Assembly: GCF_900130035.1 (NCBI RefSeq)
Contig: NZ_FQXQ01000001.1
Location: 434,001 to 498,000 of the forward strand
DNA from: Wenyingzhuangia marina
GTDB taxonomy: Bacteria > Bacteroidota > Bacteroidia > Flavobacteriales > Flavobacteriaceae
Length of the DNA stretch: 64,000 nucleotides
Direction: 5' to 3'
Shown one piece after another: positions 53,505 to 63,063 of this stretch; within the stretch, counting starts at the first letter, position 1, and each line of letters starts with the position of its first letter. A program made the position numbers and the translations under genes. The notes under the pieces were generated by a model. That model was not told the DNA's origin, did no database searches, and worked only from the letters and a program-made list of their open reading frames with translations.

Positions 53505-54116
53505 ATGGATACAATTATAGAATACATTAACATTTCTGGTTCTTTTGTTTTTGCAGTTTCTGGTGCTTTAATTGCCATGAAAAAAAGATTAGATCCTTTT
53601 GGGGTTTTAATTGTTGCCTTTATTACAGCTGTAGGTGGTGGAACTCTTAGAGATATTTTAATAGATAGACAAGTCTTTTGGCTCTACAATACATCTATTA
53701 TTTACACCGTACTGATTGGAGCAACCGTAGCAATGATTTTTAAATCTAAAATGAATTTTTTTACCAAACCCATCTTTTTTTATGATGCTTTGGGTCTTGG
53801 ATTATTTTCCATTACAGGAGTTCAGATAGGATTAGAAGCAGGCTTAAGCTCTTCTATTTGTATCTTACTAGGAACTGTTACAGGTGTTTTTGGAGGAGTT
53901 ATTAGAGATATTGTTGTGAACAGAATTCCAGTAGTATTTAAAAAAGAAATATATGCCACAGCTAGTATTTTAGGTGGATTTTTGTATTTAATTTTAATAA
54001 AGCTGAATGTACCAAATCCTTATTCACAAATTATCCCTATACTTTTTATCATTATTATACGTTTAACTGCTGTATTCTTCAATGTTTCACTACCATCAAT
54101 TTATAAAAGACAATAA
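53505..54116 (+). CDS. TRIC-family (UPF0126) cation channel protein
   Basis: The 203-residue protein has about seven membrane helices and an internal duplication: the motif AVGGGTLRDILIDR in the first half returns as VFGGVIRDIVVNR in the second. This is the mark of prokaryotic TRIC channels, which conduct K+ or other monovalent cations. It starts 3 bp after mutS and is likely translated from the same mRNA. Confidence 0.92.
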   Translation: MDTIIEYINISGSFVFAVSGALIAMKKRLDPFGVLIVAFITAVGGGTLRDILIDRQVFWLYNTSIIYTVLIGATVAMIFKSKMNFFTKPIFFYDALGLGLFSITGVQIGLEAGLSSSICILLGTVTGVFGGVIRDIVVNRIPVVFKKEIYATASILGGFLYLILIKLNVPNPYSQIIPILFIIIIRLTAVFFNVSLPSIYKRQ

Positions 54117-54127
54117 TTTTCACTGCT

Positions 54128-56620
54128 ATGAAAAAAATAAAATTGATAATACTTACGCTGCTAATTACTTTAACTGCTCACTCTAACAATGATCCTAGGA
54201 TGTTTAAAAACCCATCATGGGTAAAAAAGACAACTTTTTCAGACAATTCCGATAAAGAAGTTGGTGGATTCAGATATCTATTATGTGACTCACAAGACAA
54301 TATTGCAGAAGAAACTTATTACAGACATTATGCTATAAAAATTCTGAACACCGAAGGAATTCAAGAAATGTCTGATATCACAATTGTACATGACCCCTCC
54401 TATGAAAGATTAAAACTACACAGTGTTGTTATTATTAGAGAAGGGGAGGAAATTAATAAAATAACCGATTCTAAAATACAAACCCTTCAACGAGAAACAG
54501 ATTCAGAAAGATCTTTATATGATGGTTCACTTTCAACAATTATAAACTTACACGATGTAAGAGTAGATGACATTATTGAGTATTCTTATTCAATTGTTGG
54601 AAACAATCCTGTTAACAAAGGACACTACAGTAATACTTTTTATATAGATTATACTTTTCCCGTTGAGAAGGTCAACTACAGAGTAATTACAGATAAAAAA
54701 AGAAAACTTATCTTCAAGACATACTTAAACTGTCCTAAACCAAACATTAAAAAAACTATTTATGGAACTGAATATAGTTTTACCAAAATAAAAGCTGAAC
54801 AAATAACGTACGACAACAACGTACCTTACTGGTTTGAGGGGCAAAAAAAAGTATTATTTACAACTTTTTCAAACTGGGAAGAAGTCGTAAAATGGGCTAT
54901 TCCTCTATTTGAATATGATAAAAATAAAAAATTAGATTTCCCAAGTATTCCTGAGAACAAAACAATTGAAGAAAAAATCGTTTATTTAGTTCAATTTATT
55001 CAAGACGAAATTAGATATCTAGGTTTTGAAGGTGGAATTAATGGCTTTAAACCTCACTCTCCTCAAAAAGTTTACAATCAAAGATATGGAGATTGTAAAG
55101 ACAAGTCTCTTTTATTGGTAGCACTATTAAGACAAATTGATATTGAAGCATATCCTTTACTTCTCCACAGTGACAACAAACACATTACGGCAAACAAACC
55201 ACCTTCTAATATTGTTTTTAACCATTGTGTTGTTAACTTCAAACTGAATGATAAAGATTACTTTATAGACCCAACCATCTCTAACCAAGGAGGTGACTTA
55301 AATAATATATCATTCCCAGATTACTGTTACGGCTTATTGGTAAAAAAAGGAGAAAAAGATTTAATCAAAATACCATCTCCGTTAAAGCCAACTGTAGATA
55401 TTCAAGAAAAAATATACATAGATTCTATTGGTGGCAAATCAAGATTAGAAATCGTTTCAAAATACACTGGATCTAAAGCTGATTACATGAGAAGTTATTT
55501 TGACAACTATGCATTAGCAGACATTGAAAAAGAATACTTAGATTATTATAGTAACTTGTATAGCACTATTGAAAAACTTCAAAAAATAGAATTCATTGAT
55601 ACTACAAGAACCAGTGTCAATGAATTTATAGTAAAAGAAAAATACAATATTCCAGATTTTTGGTTAACTGTTGATAATGACTCTTTAAATATATATTGCG
55701 AAACATATCCTTTGGTCTTAGAGTCTTTAATAGACTATCCTAAGTCTTCAAAAAGAACAATGCCCTATTACATTAGCAGCCCTTATATTTACTCTCAAAC
55801 ATCTACATTATTCCTTCCTGAAATATGGAATGCAGAAAACTCATACACTGAAATTAAAAATAATATTTTTACTTATAAAAACACCGTAAAATCTCTTTTC
55901 AAAACTATTGAAGTTAAACATGAATATGAGGTACTGCAAGAATATATAGAAAAAGAAGAGGTAAATAATTTTTTGAAAAAAAATAGTGAAATTAACACTA
56001 ATTTCAACTATCAACTTACATACAATCCTCACGAAAATGAATTTAAAATCAGCTGGTTAACTATTTTATTATCTTTAATATCAATTGTTTTTTCCGTAAT
56101 CTTTTTATTAAAAATTCACAAAAAATTTAATCCGAAACCTATTGAAAATGCTTCAAATTCAAAAATTGGAGGGTGGATGATTTTACCTATCATTGGAATA
56201 TCAATAACTCCAATAATACTAATTATTGACTTTATAGAACAAGGCTTTTTTAATGCTAATACCTGGAATTCTTTATTAGAATTTAAAAGTAAAAACACCT
56301 TTTCTTTAATTACACTTGTAGCATCCGAAATCATATACAATTGTTGTTTCTTTTGTTTTTCTATATTGGTAATCATACATTTGTATACTAAAAGATCTAG
56401 CGTTCCTGTTCTGATCTGTTTATTATATACATTATCTTTATTAGTTCCTATTCTTGATTCTTACTTGGCTAGCATATTAATAGACGATCAAACATTTGAA
56501 CTATTTTCAAAAGAAACTATTATTAAGTTAATATCAATGTTGATTTGGATCCCATATTTCTTTTTATCTGAAAATTCACAAAATACATTTACAAAAATTT
56601 ATAAAACTGCAAATGGTTAA
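54128..56620 (+). CDS. DUF3857/transglutaminase-like membrane protein with DUF2569-type tail
   Basis: The 830-residue protein has a signal peptide, an N-terminal DUF3857-like region (about 45-220) and a transglutaminase-like core with the triad C323 (RYGDCKDKS), H366 (FNHCVVNF) and D381 (FIDPT). The C-terminal 200 residues are membrane helices of the DUF2569 type, beginning KIGGWMILPIIGI. The catalytic domain should face the periplasm. Substrate unknown. Its stop overlaps the next gene by 8 bp. Confidence 0.88.
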   Translation: MKKIKLIILTLLITLTAHSNNDPRMFKNPSWVKKTTFSDNSDKEVGGFRYLLCDSQDNIAEETYYRHYAIKILNTEGIQEMSDITIVHDPSYERLKLHSVVIIREGEEINKITDSKIQTLQRETDSERSLYDGSLSTIINLHDVRVDDIIEYSYSIVGNNPVNKGHYSNTFYIDYTFPVEKVNYRVITDKKRKLIFKTYLNCPKPNIKKTIYGTEYSFTKIKAEQITYDNNVPYWFEGQKKVLFTTFSNWEEVVKWAIPLFEYDKNKKLDFPSIPENKTIEEKIVYLVQFIQDEIRYLGFEGGINGFKPHSPQKVYNQRYGDCKDKSLLLVALLRQIDIEAYPLLLHSDNKHITANKPPSNIVFNHCVVNFKLNDKDYFIDPTISNQGGDLNNISFPDYCYGLLVKKGEKDLIKIPSPLKPTVDIQEKIYIDSIGGKSRLEIVSKYTGSKADYMRSYFDNYALADIEKEYLDYYSNLYSTIEKLQKIEFIDTTRTSVNEFIVKEKYNIPDFWLTVDNDSLNIYCETYPLVLESLIDYPKSSKRTMPYYISSPYIYSQTSTLFLPEIWNAENSYTEIKNNIFTYKNTVKSLFKTIEVKHEYEVLQEYIEKEEVNNFLKKNSEINTNFNYQLTYNPHENEFKISWLTILLSLISIVFSVIFLLKIHKKFNPKPIENASNSKIGGWMILPIIGISITPIILIIDFIEQGFFNANTWNSLLEFKSKNTFSLITLVASEIIYNCCFFCFSILVIIHLYTKRSSVPVLICLLYTLSLLVPILDSYLASILIDDQTFELFSKETIIKLISMLIWIPYFFLSENSQNTFTKIYKTANG

Positions 56621-57074
56621 TAATTTAGAACAAGGCTATTTTGGTATTGGTATTTACAACGGAAAAACTCCTGAAAATTTAGGAGTTCTTTGGAGGTCTG
56701 CTCAAAACATGGGAGCTAGTTTTATTTACACCATTGGAAATCGATACGCTAAGCAAGCCTGTGACACTCATAAAGCCGTAGGAGCAATGCCCTATTTCCA
56801 CTATGATAATTTTGAAGAGTTCTATAAACACCTACCTAAAAGCGCTGTATTGGTTGGCGTTGAATTAGATGACAAAGCAATGCCTTTAGAAACTTTTCAA
56901 CATCCAAAAAGATGTGTATATTTATTAGGAGCAGAAGATCATGGTTTGTCAAATGAAGCTATTGAGAAATCTCACTTTTTAGTAAAATTTAAATCTACCC
57001 TAAGTTTAAACGTTGCTGTTGCAGGCAGCATTATTATGTATGATAGAGGTGCTAAAACACCTATAAACTTATAA
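56613..57074 (+). CDS. Small SpoU-family RNA methyltransferase (TrmL-like)
   Basis: The 153-residue protein has the SPOUT motifs: NGKTPENLGVLWRSAQNMGA, CVYLLGAEDHGLS and STLSLNVAVAGSIIMYD. Its length matches TrmL, which methylates ribose at the tRNA wobble base; sequence alone cannot prove the target. It overlaps the preceding gene by 8 bp and lies 4 bp before a histidine kinase gene. Confidence 0.88.
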   Translation: MVNNLEQGYFGIGIYNGKTPENLGVLWRSAQNMGASFIYTIGNRYAKQACDTHKAVGAMPYFHYDNFEEFYKHLPKSAVLVGVELDDKAMPLETFQHPKRCVYLLGAEDHGLSNEAIEKSHFLVKFKSTLSLNVAVAGSIIMYDRGAKTPINL

Positions 57075-57078
57075 CTAA

Positions 57079-58224
57079 ATGAATTCTATTCTCCGTTTTA
57101 TTAGGGCTAAACAAATACTACTTTTAATTGCCATCGGGATTGTTAGTATTATTTTATGGAACACCTATCAGTTTTTTAAGGAATTCCAAAGACAAGAAAT
57201 TGTTAAAATGGAAATTTTAGCAGATGCTTATTTTCAATTTAACAAAGCAAAACCAGAGGATGATATTAGCCTATTGGTAAAAATTATAGAGAACAACACC
57301 TCTATTCCGATGATTGTAACAGATGATCAAAAGAACATTCTTTTAGATCAAAACATCTATTACAAAACAGAGGAAAAAAATCAAGTTTTAAGAGAAAAAC
57401 TGAAGGAGATGAAAGGTTTACATCTTCCTATAGAAATAAACATATCGGAGACTAAAAGTCAATACATTTACTACTCACATTCAGAAATACTAAATAAACT
57501 TAGGTTTTACCCATTGGCATTAATCCTTATTTTTATTGTGTTTTTATTTATTATTTATGCAGTTTTTAACGCTTCTTCCATTTCAGAAAAAAACAAATTA
57601 TGGAGTGGTATGGCTAAGGAAACTGCTCATCAAATAGGAACTCCTTTGTCTTCTTTATTAGGCTGGGTAGAAATTTTACGAACAGAGAATGTTAACCCTA
57701 GCTACATTAACGAAATTGAAAAAGATATAGAACATCTAAACATTATTGCCAATCGTTTTTCTAAAATAGGATCAAAACCAATACTTGAGCTCCACAACCC
57801 ATCAGAGATTATTGAAAAAACCATTGAATATTTTAAAATAAGAACTTCAAAAAGCATTGTGTTTAACTACAACAAACCCTTTGACGAAGTTAAAATAATG
57901 CTGAACAAAGATCTATTTGGGTGGGTTCTTGAAAACATTATAAAAAATGCTATTGATGCCATGCAGGGCAAAGGGAATATTGATATCCAACTAATCAATA
58001 TTAATTCCGGAATTCAAATATTAATTACAGATACTGGTAAAGGAATTCCTAAAAACCTTCATAAAAAAATATTTGAACCTGGTTTTACTACAAAAACTAG
58101 AGGCTGGGGACTAGGACTTTCTTTAACAAAAAGAATTATTAACAAATACCACAATGGAAAAGTATTTGTAAAGCAGTCTCAGAAGCATACAGGAAGCACT
58201 TTTCAAATTAACATTCCAAAATAA
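57079..58224 (+). CDS. Sensor histidine kinase (orphan)
   Basis: The 381-residue protein has two membrane helices (about 13-30 and 144-163) that flank a periplasmic domain of about 110 residues, a phosphoacceptor H184 in KETAHQIGTPLSSLLGW, and the ATPase boxes N (ENIIKNAIDAM), G1 (DTGKGIP) and G2 (TRGWGLGLSLTKRI). There is no receiver domain and no response regulator in the neighbourhood. Its signal is unknown. The stop codon abuts the stop of the convergent GH20 gene. Confidence 0.93.
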   Translation: MNSILRFIRAKQILLLIAIGIVSIILWNTYQFFKEFQRQEIVKMEILADAYFQFNKAKPEDDISLLVKIIENNTSIPMIVTDDQKNILLDQNIYYKTEEKNQVLREKLKEMKGLHLPIEINISETKSQYIYYSHSEILNKLRFYPLALILIFIVFLFIIYAVFNASSISEKNKLWSGMAKETAHQIGTPLSSLLGWVEILRTENVNPSYINEIEKDIEHLNIIANRFSKIGSKPILELHNPSEIIEKTIEYFKIRTSKSIVFNYNKPFDEVKIMLNKDLFGWVLENIIKNAIDAMQGKGNIDIQLININSGIQILITDTGKGIPKNLHKKIFEPGFTTKTRGWGLGLSLTKRIINKYHNGKVFVKQSQKHTGSTFQINIPK

Positions 58225-60237
58225 CTATTCAAGATTAAACAACTTATATAAACTATCTACAATCATCAGCTCAGTATCCACACAAGGTTCTTTTAAGTCT
58301 TTCAACAATCGTCTTAACTCTTTTTTTGAAAAATTTTTCTTCTTATCATTTAAAAAAGAAATTCCATATGTAGCTACTTTAAAAACATTTTGATATTGCT
58401 TTTTTAAACTCATCAAATTTGGATTCACCTCTAAATTAGAAAAATTTGCAAATCCTAATTGCCAAGATTTAAACTCCTTTATAATTTTGTTTTTATACCC
58501 CTCTGTTGGATTCTTTAAATAATCTTGAACCAAACAATTAAAGTAAACAGCCTTGCTAGCATCAGCTACACAAGCATCTGCAAACAGCATGAAAGGAGAA
58601 AAGGTTTTGTATTCTATTCCATCTTTATTTCTTGCATAAATCTTTAAAGGCTCACTTAAATCAGCCAACAGCTTTATTGATGTTATAGATTCACTCTTAG
58701 CAATATTTCTTAAAATAACATCTCTGTTTTTAATATGTGTCAATCCTAAATCTTCTAAGCCAACACTAATCTCTGAAAGTCTTTTTAACATAAAATCAAC
58801 ATCATTCACTTCTTTTGAAGACCATAACCTTTCAGCAATAGCGGCTGTTCTTGGCCATATTCTAGAATCTATAGTTGCTGGCGTTACCAATTCTGCCCAC
58901 ATAGTTGCCTCGCCACCTAAAATTCTAGCTCTTTCTTCAGGTGTTAAGACAGCTTTTCCAATGGGTTTAGTTTGATAATGTTTTACCACAGACTCCATTC
59001 TATCTATGTAAAAACCTGTAGACAAAACCGTTTGATACCCTGCTTTTGCTGCTTTAATTAATGCTCCTCCTTTTGGCAATCCTTCATTTACACCTCTCCA
59101 AGAATGAATCAAAGCAGATTTTGGTATTTGTGGAGTTAAAATCTCATCCCAACCCATTAACTTTTTACCATATTTTTCTAATATTTTTTCTAAACGTATA
59201 TTAAAATAAGTTTGTAAATCGTGATTGGTTTTTAAATGATTTAACTTTTTAAAAGTTTGGATTTTTTGATTTTCATCCCAATGCTTTCCTTCATTTTCAT
59301 CTCCACCAATATGAAAATAAACATCTTTAAATAATGGAGCAACTTCACTAATTAAAGTATCTAAAAAAACATAAGTTTGTTCATTTGTAGGATCTAAAGT
59401 AGGATCAAAAACTCCTGAAAATCTTTCAATCCTATAATCTTGTTTTTTACTTCCAATTTCAGGATAAGCAGCTAAAATTGAAGAAGCATGGCCAGGCACA
59501 TCAATTTCTGGCAATACACGAATTCCTAAATCAGAAGCATATTGCACTACTTCTTTAATTTGCTCCTGTGTGTAATACAATCCATCAGAACCTAATTCAT
59601 TTAATTTTGGTAATTTTTTAGATTCAATTCTAAATCCCTGATCATCGGTTAAATGCCAGTGAAAAACATTCATTTTCACCGCTGCCATAGCTCTTAAATT
59701 TCTTTTTAAGACCTCAACGGGCTGAAAATGACGAGCAGTATCAATCAATAAACCCCTCCATTTAAATCTTGGACTATCTTTAATCTCTACCGTAGGGAAA
59801 TAAAAATACTCATTGTTAAAACTTAACAATTGTATTAAAGTTTCCAATCCATATGAGGCACCAACATCTGTTATAGCATGTATGATTATTTGATCTTCTT
59901 TTACCTCTAAAGAATAAGACTCATCATTAGATAACTCCAAATTAGAAATCTTATCAAAATTAACATGCAATTGCGCATCGTTATTATTCACTTCTGCAAA
60001 ACCTTGCTCTATAAAAACACCCGATTTATTGGTAATTCTTCTAATAAAATTTGTGGTTGACTTTAAGATAATTCCTCTATCACTATTTACAGAAACTTTA
60101 AAGTTTTTATCAATAATAAATTTCTGATGTGTTACTTGAATATGTTTAGGCCAAGGCATTAATTTTAAATCTGATCGTTTTTGACTATAACCAGTCAAAA
60201 AAACCAAACAAAAAACAATTAATAATATTTTTTTCAT
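58225..60237 (-). CDS. GH20 beta-N-acetylhexosaminidase
   Basis: The 670-residue exported enzyme (signal peptide to about SQK) has the GH20 N-terminal domain, WRGLLIDTARHF and the catalytic pair D313-E314 in FHIGGDENEG. The Asp orients the substrate N-acetyl group and the Glu is the acid. It releases terminal GlcNAc or GalNAc, for example from chitin oligomers or glycans. The C-terminal domain (after about 520) is helical. It is a single gene behind the HIT terminator. Confidence 0.96.
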   Translation of the reverse strand: MKKILLIVFCLVFLTGYSQKRSDLKLMPWPKHIQVTHQKFIIDKNFKVSVNSDRGIILKSTTNFIRRITNKSGVFIEQGFAEVNNNDAQLHVNFDKISNLELSNDESYSLEVKEDQIIIHAITDVGASYGLETLIQLLSFNNEYFYFPTVEIKDSPRFKWRGLLIDTARHFQPVEVLKRNLRAMAAVKMNVFHWHLTDDQGFRIESKKLPKLNELGSDGLYYTQEQIKEVVQYASDLGIRVLPEIDVPGHASSILAAYPEIGSKKQDYRIERFSGVFDPTLDPTNEQTYVFLDTLISEVAPLFKDVYFHIGGDENEGKHWDENQKIQTFKKLNHLKTNHDLQTYFNIRLEKILEKYGKKLMGWDEILTPQIPKSALIHSWRGVNEGLPKGGALIKAAKAGYQTVLSTGFYIDRMESVVKHYQTKPIGKAVLTPEERARILGGEATMWAELVTPATIDSRIWPRTAAIAERLWSSKEVNDVDFMLKRLSEISVGLEDLGLTHIKNRDVILRNIAKSESITSIKLLADLSEPLKIYARNKDGIEYKTFSPFMLFADACVADASKAVYFNCLVQDYLKNPTEGYKNKIIKEFKSWQLGFANFSNLEVNPNLMSLKKQYQNVFKVATYGISFLNDKKKNFSKKELRRLLKDLKEPCVDTELMIVDSLYKLFNLE

Positions 60238-60330
60238 CTTAAGTTCTTAATTATCTAATTAAAAATATATTTAACAACTTATCTGACTATTTTTTTTTCG
60301 ATAAAGAACACCTAAACATGTATAAAAAAC

Positions 60331-60366
60331 AAACCCCTTCTTGATTTTTATCTCAAGAAGGGGTTT
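60331..60366 (-). terminator. Terminator of the greA-HIT unit
   Basis: A 14-bp stem (AAACCCCTTCTTGA ... TCAAGAAGGGGTTT) with a T-run on the minus strand, 23 bp after the HIT gene. Confidence 0.93.
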
Positions 60367-60388
60367 ATTTTTATATTTAAGTAATTTA

Positions 60389-60775
60389 TTACAAATAACT
60401 TGCAATTTTCTTAGCCAAAGTTTTGAATTCTGACTCCGTTAATTTTTCTTTTTTTCCAAAAGTAGCATCAGCCATTTGGTTTAACGGAATTAAATGTACA
60501 TGTACGTGTGGTACTTCTAAACCAATAACAGACATTCCTACCCTTTTACAAGGCACTGCTTTTTCTATGGCAGCCGCAATGGTTTTTGAATATTGAAACA
60601 ATTTGGTATACAATTCATCCTCTAGATCAAAAACTTTGTCTACTTCTTTTTTAGGCACTACCAGTGTATGTCCTGCCGCATTAGGATTGATATCTAAAAA
60701 AACAAAAAAATCGTCGTTTTCTGCAATCTTATAACTTGGGATTTCTTCTTTAATTATTTTGGTAAAAATGCTCAT
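60389..60775 (-). CDS. HIT-family nucleotide hydrolase
   Basis: The 128-residue protein has the histidine triad HVHVHLIPL near residue 90 and the family start SIFTKIIKEEIPSYKIAENDDFFVFLDINP. HINT-type enzymes hydrolyse adenosine phosphoramidates or dinucleotide polyphosphates. It follows greA by 64 bp on the same strand and shares its terminator. Confidence 0.95.
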   Translation of the reverse strand: MSIFTKIIKEEIPSYKIAENDDFFVFLDINPNAAGHTLVVPKKEVDKVFDLEDELYTKLFQYSKTIAAAIEKAVPCKRVGMSVIGLEVPHVHVHLIPLNQMADATFGKKEKLTESEFKTLAKKIASYL

Positions 60776-60839
60776 TTTTAATAGTTAATTGTAAATAATT
60801 AATGACCAACTAAAACTCATTACTTTGTACTAGAAAAAC

Positions 60840-61313
60840 TTATCTAGAAATCTCAACAATTTCAAATTTCATCACCCCGTTTGGAGCTTGAATTTCTGCA
60901 ATTTCTCCTTGTTTATGCCCCAATAATCCTTTTCCTATTGGAGAATTTACAGACAGTTTTCCTTGCCTGATATCTGTTTCCGAATCAGCTACCAAAGTAT
61001 AATTAAATTCCATTCCATTGGCTATGTTTTTTAATTTAACCTTAGAGTGGATTAATATTTTAGAAGTATCAATTTGTGACTCATCTAAAATACGAGCATT
61101 GGCTACAACATTTTTTAATTTTGCTATTTTTAGTTCTAATAAAGATTGTTCCTCCTTTGCAGCATGATATTCTGCATTTTCACTCAAATCTCCCTTATCT
61201 CTAGCTTCCGCAATTTCATTAGAAACTCTAGGGCGTTCTGTTTGCTCTAAAAACTCTAATTCTTGTTTTAATTTCTTAAATCCTTCTTCAGAATAGTATG
61301 ATACTTCACTCAT
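60840..61313 (-). CDS. greA: Transcription elongation factor GreA
   Basis: GreA rescues backtracked RNA polymerase by promoting transcript cleavage. The 157-residue protein has an N-terminal coiled coil with the acidic tip (ARDKGDLSENAEYHAAKEEQ) and the C-terminal FKBP-like domain (VNSPIGKGLLGHKQGEIAEIQAPNG). Length is normal. A perfect TATATTTG minus-7 box lies 55 bp upstream. Confidence 0.97.
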   Translation of the reverse strand: MSEVSYYSEEGFKKLKQELEFLEQTERPRVSNEIAEARDKGDLSENAEYHAAKEEQSLLELKIAKLKNVVANARILDESQIDTSKILIHSKVKLKNIANGMEFNYTLVADSETDIRQGKLSVNSPIGKGLLGHKQGEIAEIQAPNGVMKFEIVEISR

Positions 61314-61367
61314 CGTCTTTATATTTTAACAAAAAAATCTCATTACCATTTGGAAATGAGACATACA

Positions 61368-61375
61368 CAAATATA
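61368..61375 (-). promoter_or_regulatory. Minus-7 box of greA
   Basis: TATATTTG on the minus strand fully matches TAnnTTTG, 55 bp before the greA ATG. Confidence 0.5.
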
Positions 61376-61384
61376 TGGAATTAA

Positions 61385-61413
61385 TTGGAAGCTAAAAAAT
61401 TGCTGTATCTTTA
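61385..61413 (+). promoter_or_regulatory. Promoter of the Rieske-like lipoprotein gene
   Basis: TTG (61385-61387) and TATCTTTA (61406-61413) are spaced by 18 bp, close to the flavobacterial TTG/TAnnTTTG layout. It supports the ATG at 61433 as the start. Confidence 0.5.
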
Positions 61414-61432
61414 CTACATAATTATTTTAAAG

Positions 61433-61861
61433 ATGATGTGCTCAGTTAAAAAAGCAGTTTTATTTGGTTTTTTTCTAATACTCGCCTCTTGTATTAAACA
61501 AGAAGACATTACTACATTTGTACCGGAAGACACTAGAGTAGATATTACTATTCCTCCTGCCTTTATACCTCAAGACGGAACTTTTTATGTAACAAACGGG
61601 CAAGGTTATAATGCTAATGGCATAGTCCTTTTTAATTATGGTAGAGGAAATTTTAGAGCTTTTGACCTTACTTGCCCTACAGAGTGTCTTGAAGCCATGA
61701 GTATTGACAATAGCGGAATTATGGCATGCAACACTTGTGAAAACAAAAAAATTAGTTTTACACAATATCAAATTACAATTAAAGAAAATGGAACAACCTA
61801 CGGTTTAAGAGAATACTCTACAAAACTTGAAGGTGGGGTGGTGAGAATCACCAATTTTTAA
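61433..61861 (+). CDS. Rieske-like lipoprotein with a degenerate cluster site
   Basis: The 142-residue protein has a lipobox (FFLILASC, Cys 20) and resembles small flavobacterial lipoproteins of the Rieske fold (AFDLTCPTECLEAM ... MACNTCENKKISF). A true Rieske site needs CxH and CxxH; here the sequence offers CPTEC and CNTC and no His in the loops. It probably does not hold a normal 2Fe-2S centre. The start at 61433 is chosen from the lipoprotein signal and the promoter. It stands alone before purK. Confidence 0.7.
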   Translation: MMCSVKKAVLFGFFLILASCIKQEDITTFVPEDTRVDITIPPAFIPQDGTFYVTNGQGYNANGIVLFNYGRGNFRAFDLTCPTECLEAMSIDNSGIMACNTCENKKISFTQYQITIKENGTTYGLREYSTKLEGGVVRITNF

Positions 61862-61883
61862 ACAGAATTTCCTTCATTATTCG

Positions 61884-61891
61884 TACTTTTG
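61884..61891 (+). promoter_or_regulatory. Minus-7 box of purK
   Basis: TACTTTTG is a full match to TAnnTTTG, 17 bp before the purK ATG. Confidence 0.55.
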
Positions 61892-61908
61892 CCACCAAAT
61901 ATTATTTC

Positions 61909-63057
61909 ATGGAAAATTATTTTTCTTCTGACTTTAAATTAGGAGTTCTTGGCGGAGGTCAATTAGGACGTATGCTTTTAGCAGAAACTCAAAAATTTGA
62001 TGTTCATACCTGTATTTTAGACAGCTCTAAAGACGCTCCTTGCGCACCTTACTGTAACGAGTTTTTTATTGGTAACCTACTAGATTACAACGATGTGTAT
62101 CGTTTCGGTAAAAAAGTAGATGTATTAACCATAGAAATAGAACACGTAAACATTCAAGCCTTATACAAACTTGAAGAAGAAGGGGTTAAAGTTTATCCGC
62201 AACCAAGCGTGATTGAGACCATTCAACACAAAGGAAAGCAAAAGGACTTTTACAAAGAAAAAAACATTCCTACTTCTCCTCATCAGCGTTTTGATTCTTT
62301 AGCAGAATTAAAAGCAGCTAACTTGACTGAATTTCCATTTGTATGGAAATCTGCTCAATTTGGATATGACGGAATGGGGGTTAAAATAGTTCGTTCAGTT
62401 GATGACATCAACAATTTACCAGATACAGAATGTATTACCGAAGATCTAATTCCTTTTAAAAATGAATTAGCGGTTATTGTTGCCAGAAATGCAGATGGAA
62501 AAGTTAAAACGTATCCTGTGGTAGAAATGGAATTTCATCCAGAAGCCAACCAAGTAGAATATGTTATTTGCCCTGCTCGTATTAGCGATGAAGTAGCCGC
62601 TAAAGCACGTAGAGTTGCTATGGATGTTGCCAATGCTTTTAAACACGTAGGCTTATTAGCCGTGGAAATGTTTCAAACAGAAAATGATGACATCATTATT
62701 AACGAAGTAGCTCCAAGAACTCACAACAGTGGACATTATAGTATTGAAGCATCACACACCAGTCAATTTGAACAACATTTACGTACCATCTTAAATTTGC
62801 CCCTAGGAAACACAGACAGTAAATTAGCCGGAATTATGGTTAACTTGGTAGGTGCTGAAGGTTACGAAGGAAATGTAGTATATGAAAACATTACCGATAT
62901 TTTAAAAATAGACGGTGTTACACCTCATATTTATGGAAAAAAAATAACCAAACCTTTCCGTAAAATGGGACATGTAACCATTGTAAACAAAGACATCAAT
63001 ATTGCTCGTAAAACAGCAGAATTGGTTAAAAACACTGTAAAAGTAATATCAAAATAA
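61909..63057 (+). CDS. purK: N5-carboxyaminoimidazole ribonucleotide synthase
   Basis: PurK uses ATP and bicarbonate to carboxylate AIR in purine synthesis. The 382-residue ATP-grasp protein has the N-terminal LGVLGGGQLGRMLL loop, VWKSAQFGYDGMGVKIV for ATP binding, and the metal motif IINEVAPRTHNSGHYSIEA. It is followed by purE after a 151-bp gap with an inverted repeat. Confidence 0.97.
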   Translation: MENYFSSDFKLGVLGGGQLGRMLLAETQKFDVHTCILDSSKDAPCAPYCNEFFIGNLLDYNDVYRFGKKVDVLTIEIEHVNIQALYKLEEEGVKVYPQPSVIETIQHKGKQKDFYKEKNIPTSPHQRFDSLAELKAANLTEFPFVWKSAQFGYDGMGVKIVRSVDDINNLPDTECITEDLIPFKNELAVIVARNADGKVKTYPVVEMEFHPEANQVEYVICPARISDEVAAKARRVAMDVANAFKHVGLLAVEMFQTENDDIIINEVAPRTHNSGHYSIEASHTSQFEQHLRTILNLPLGNTDSKLAGIMVNLVGAEGYEGNVVYENITDILKIDGVTPHIYGKKITKPFRKMGHVTIVNKDINIARKTAELVKNTVKVISK

Positions 63058-63063
63058 GTAATA

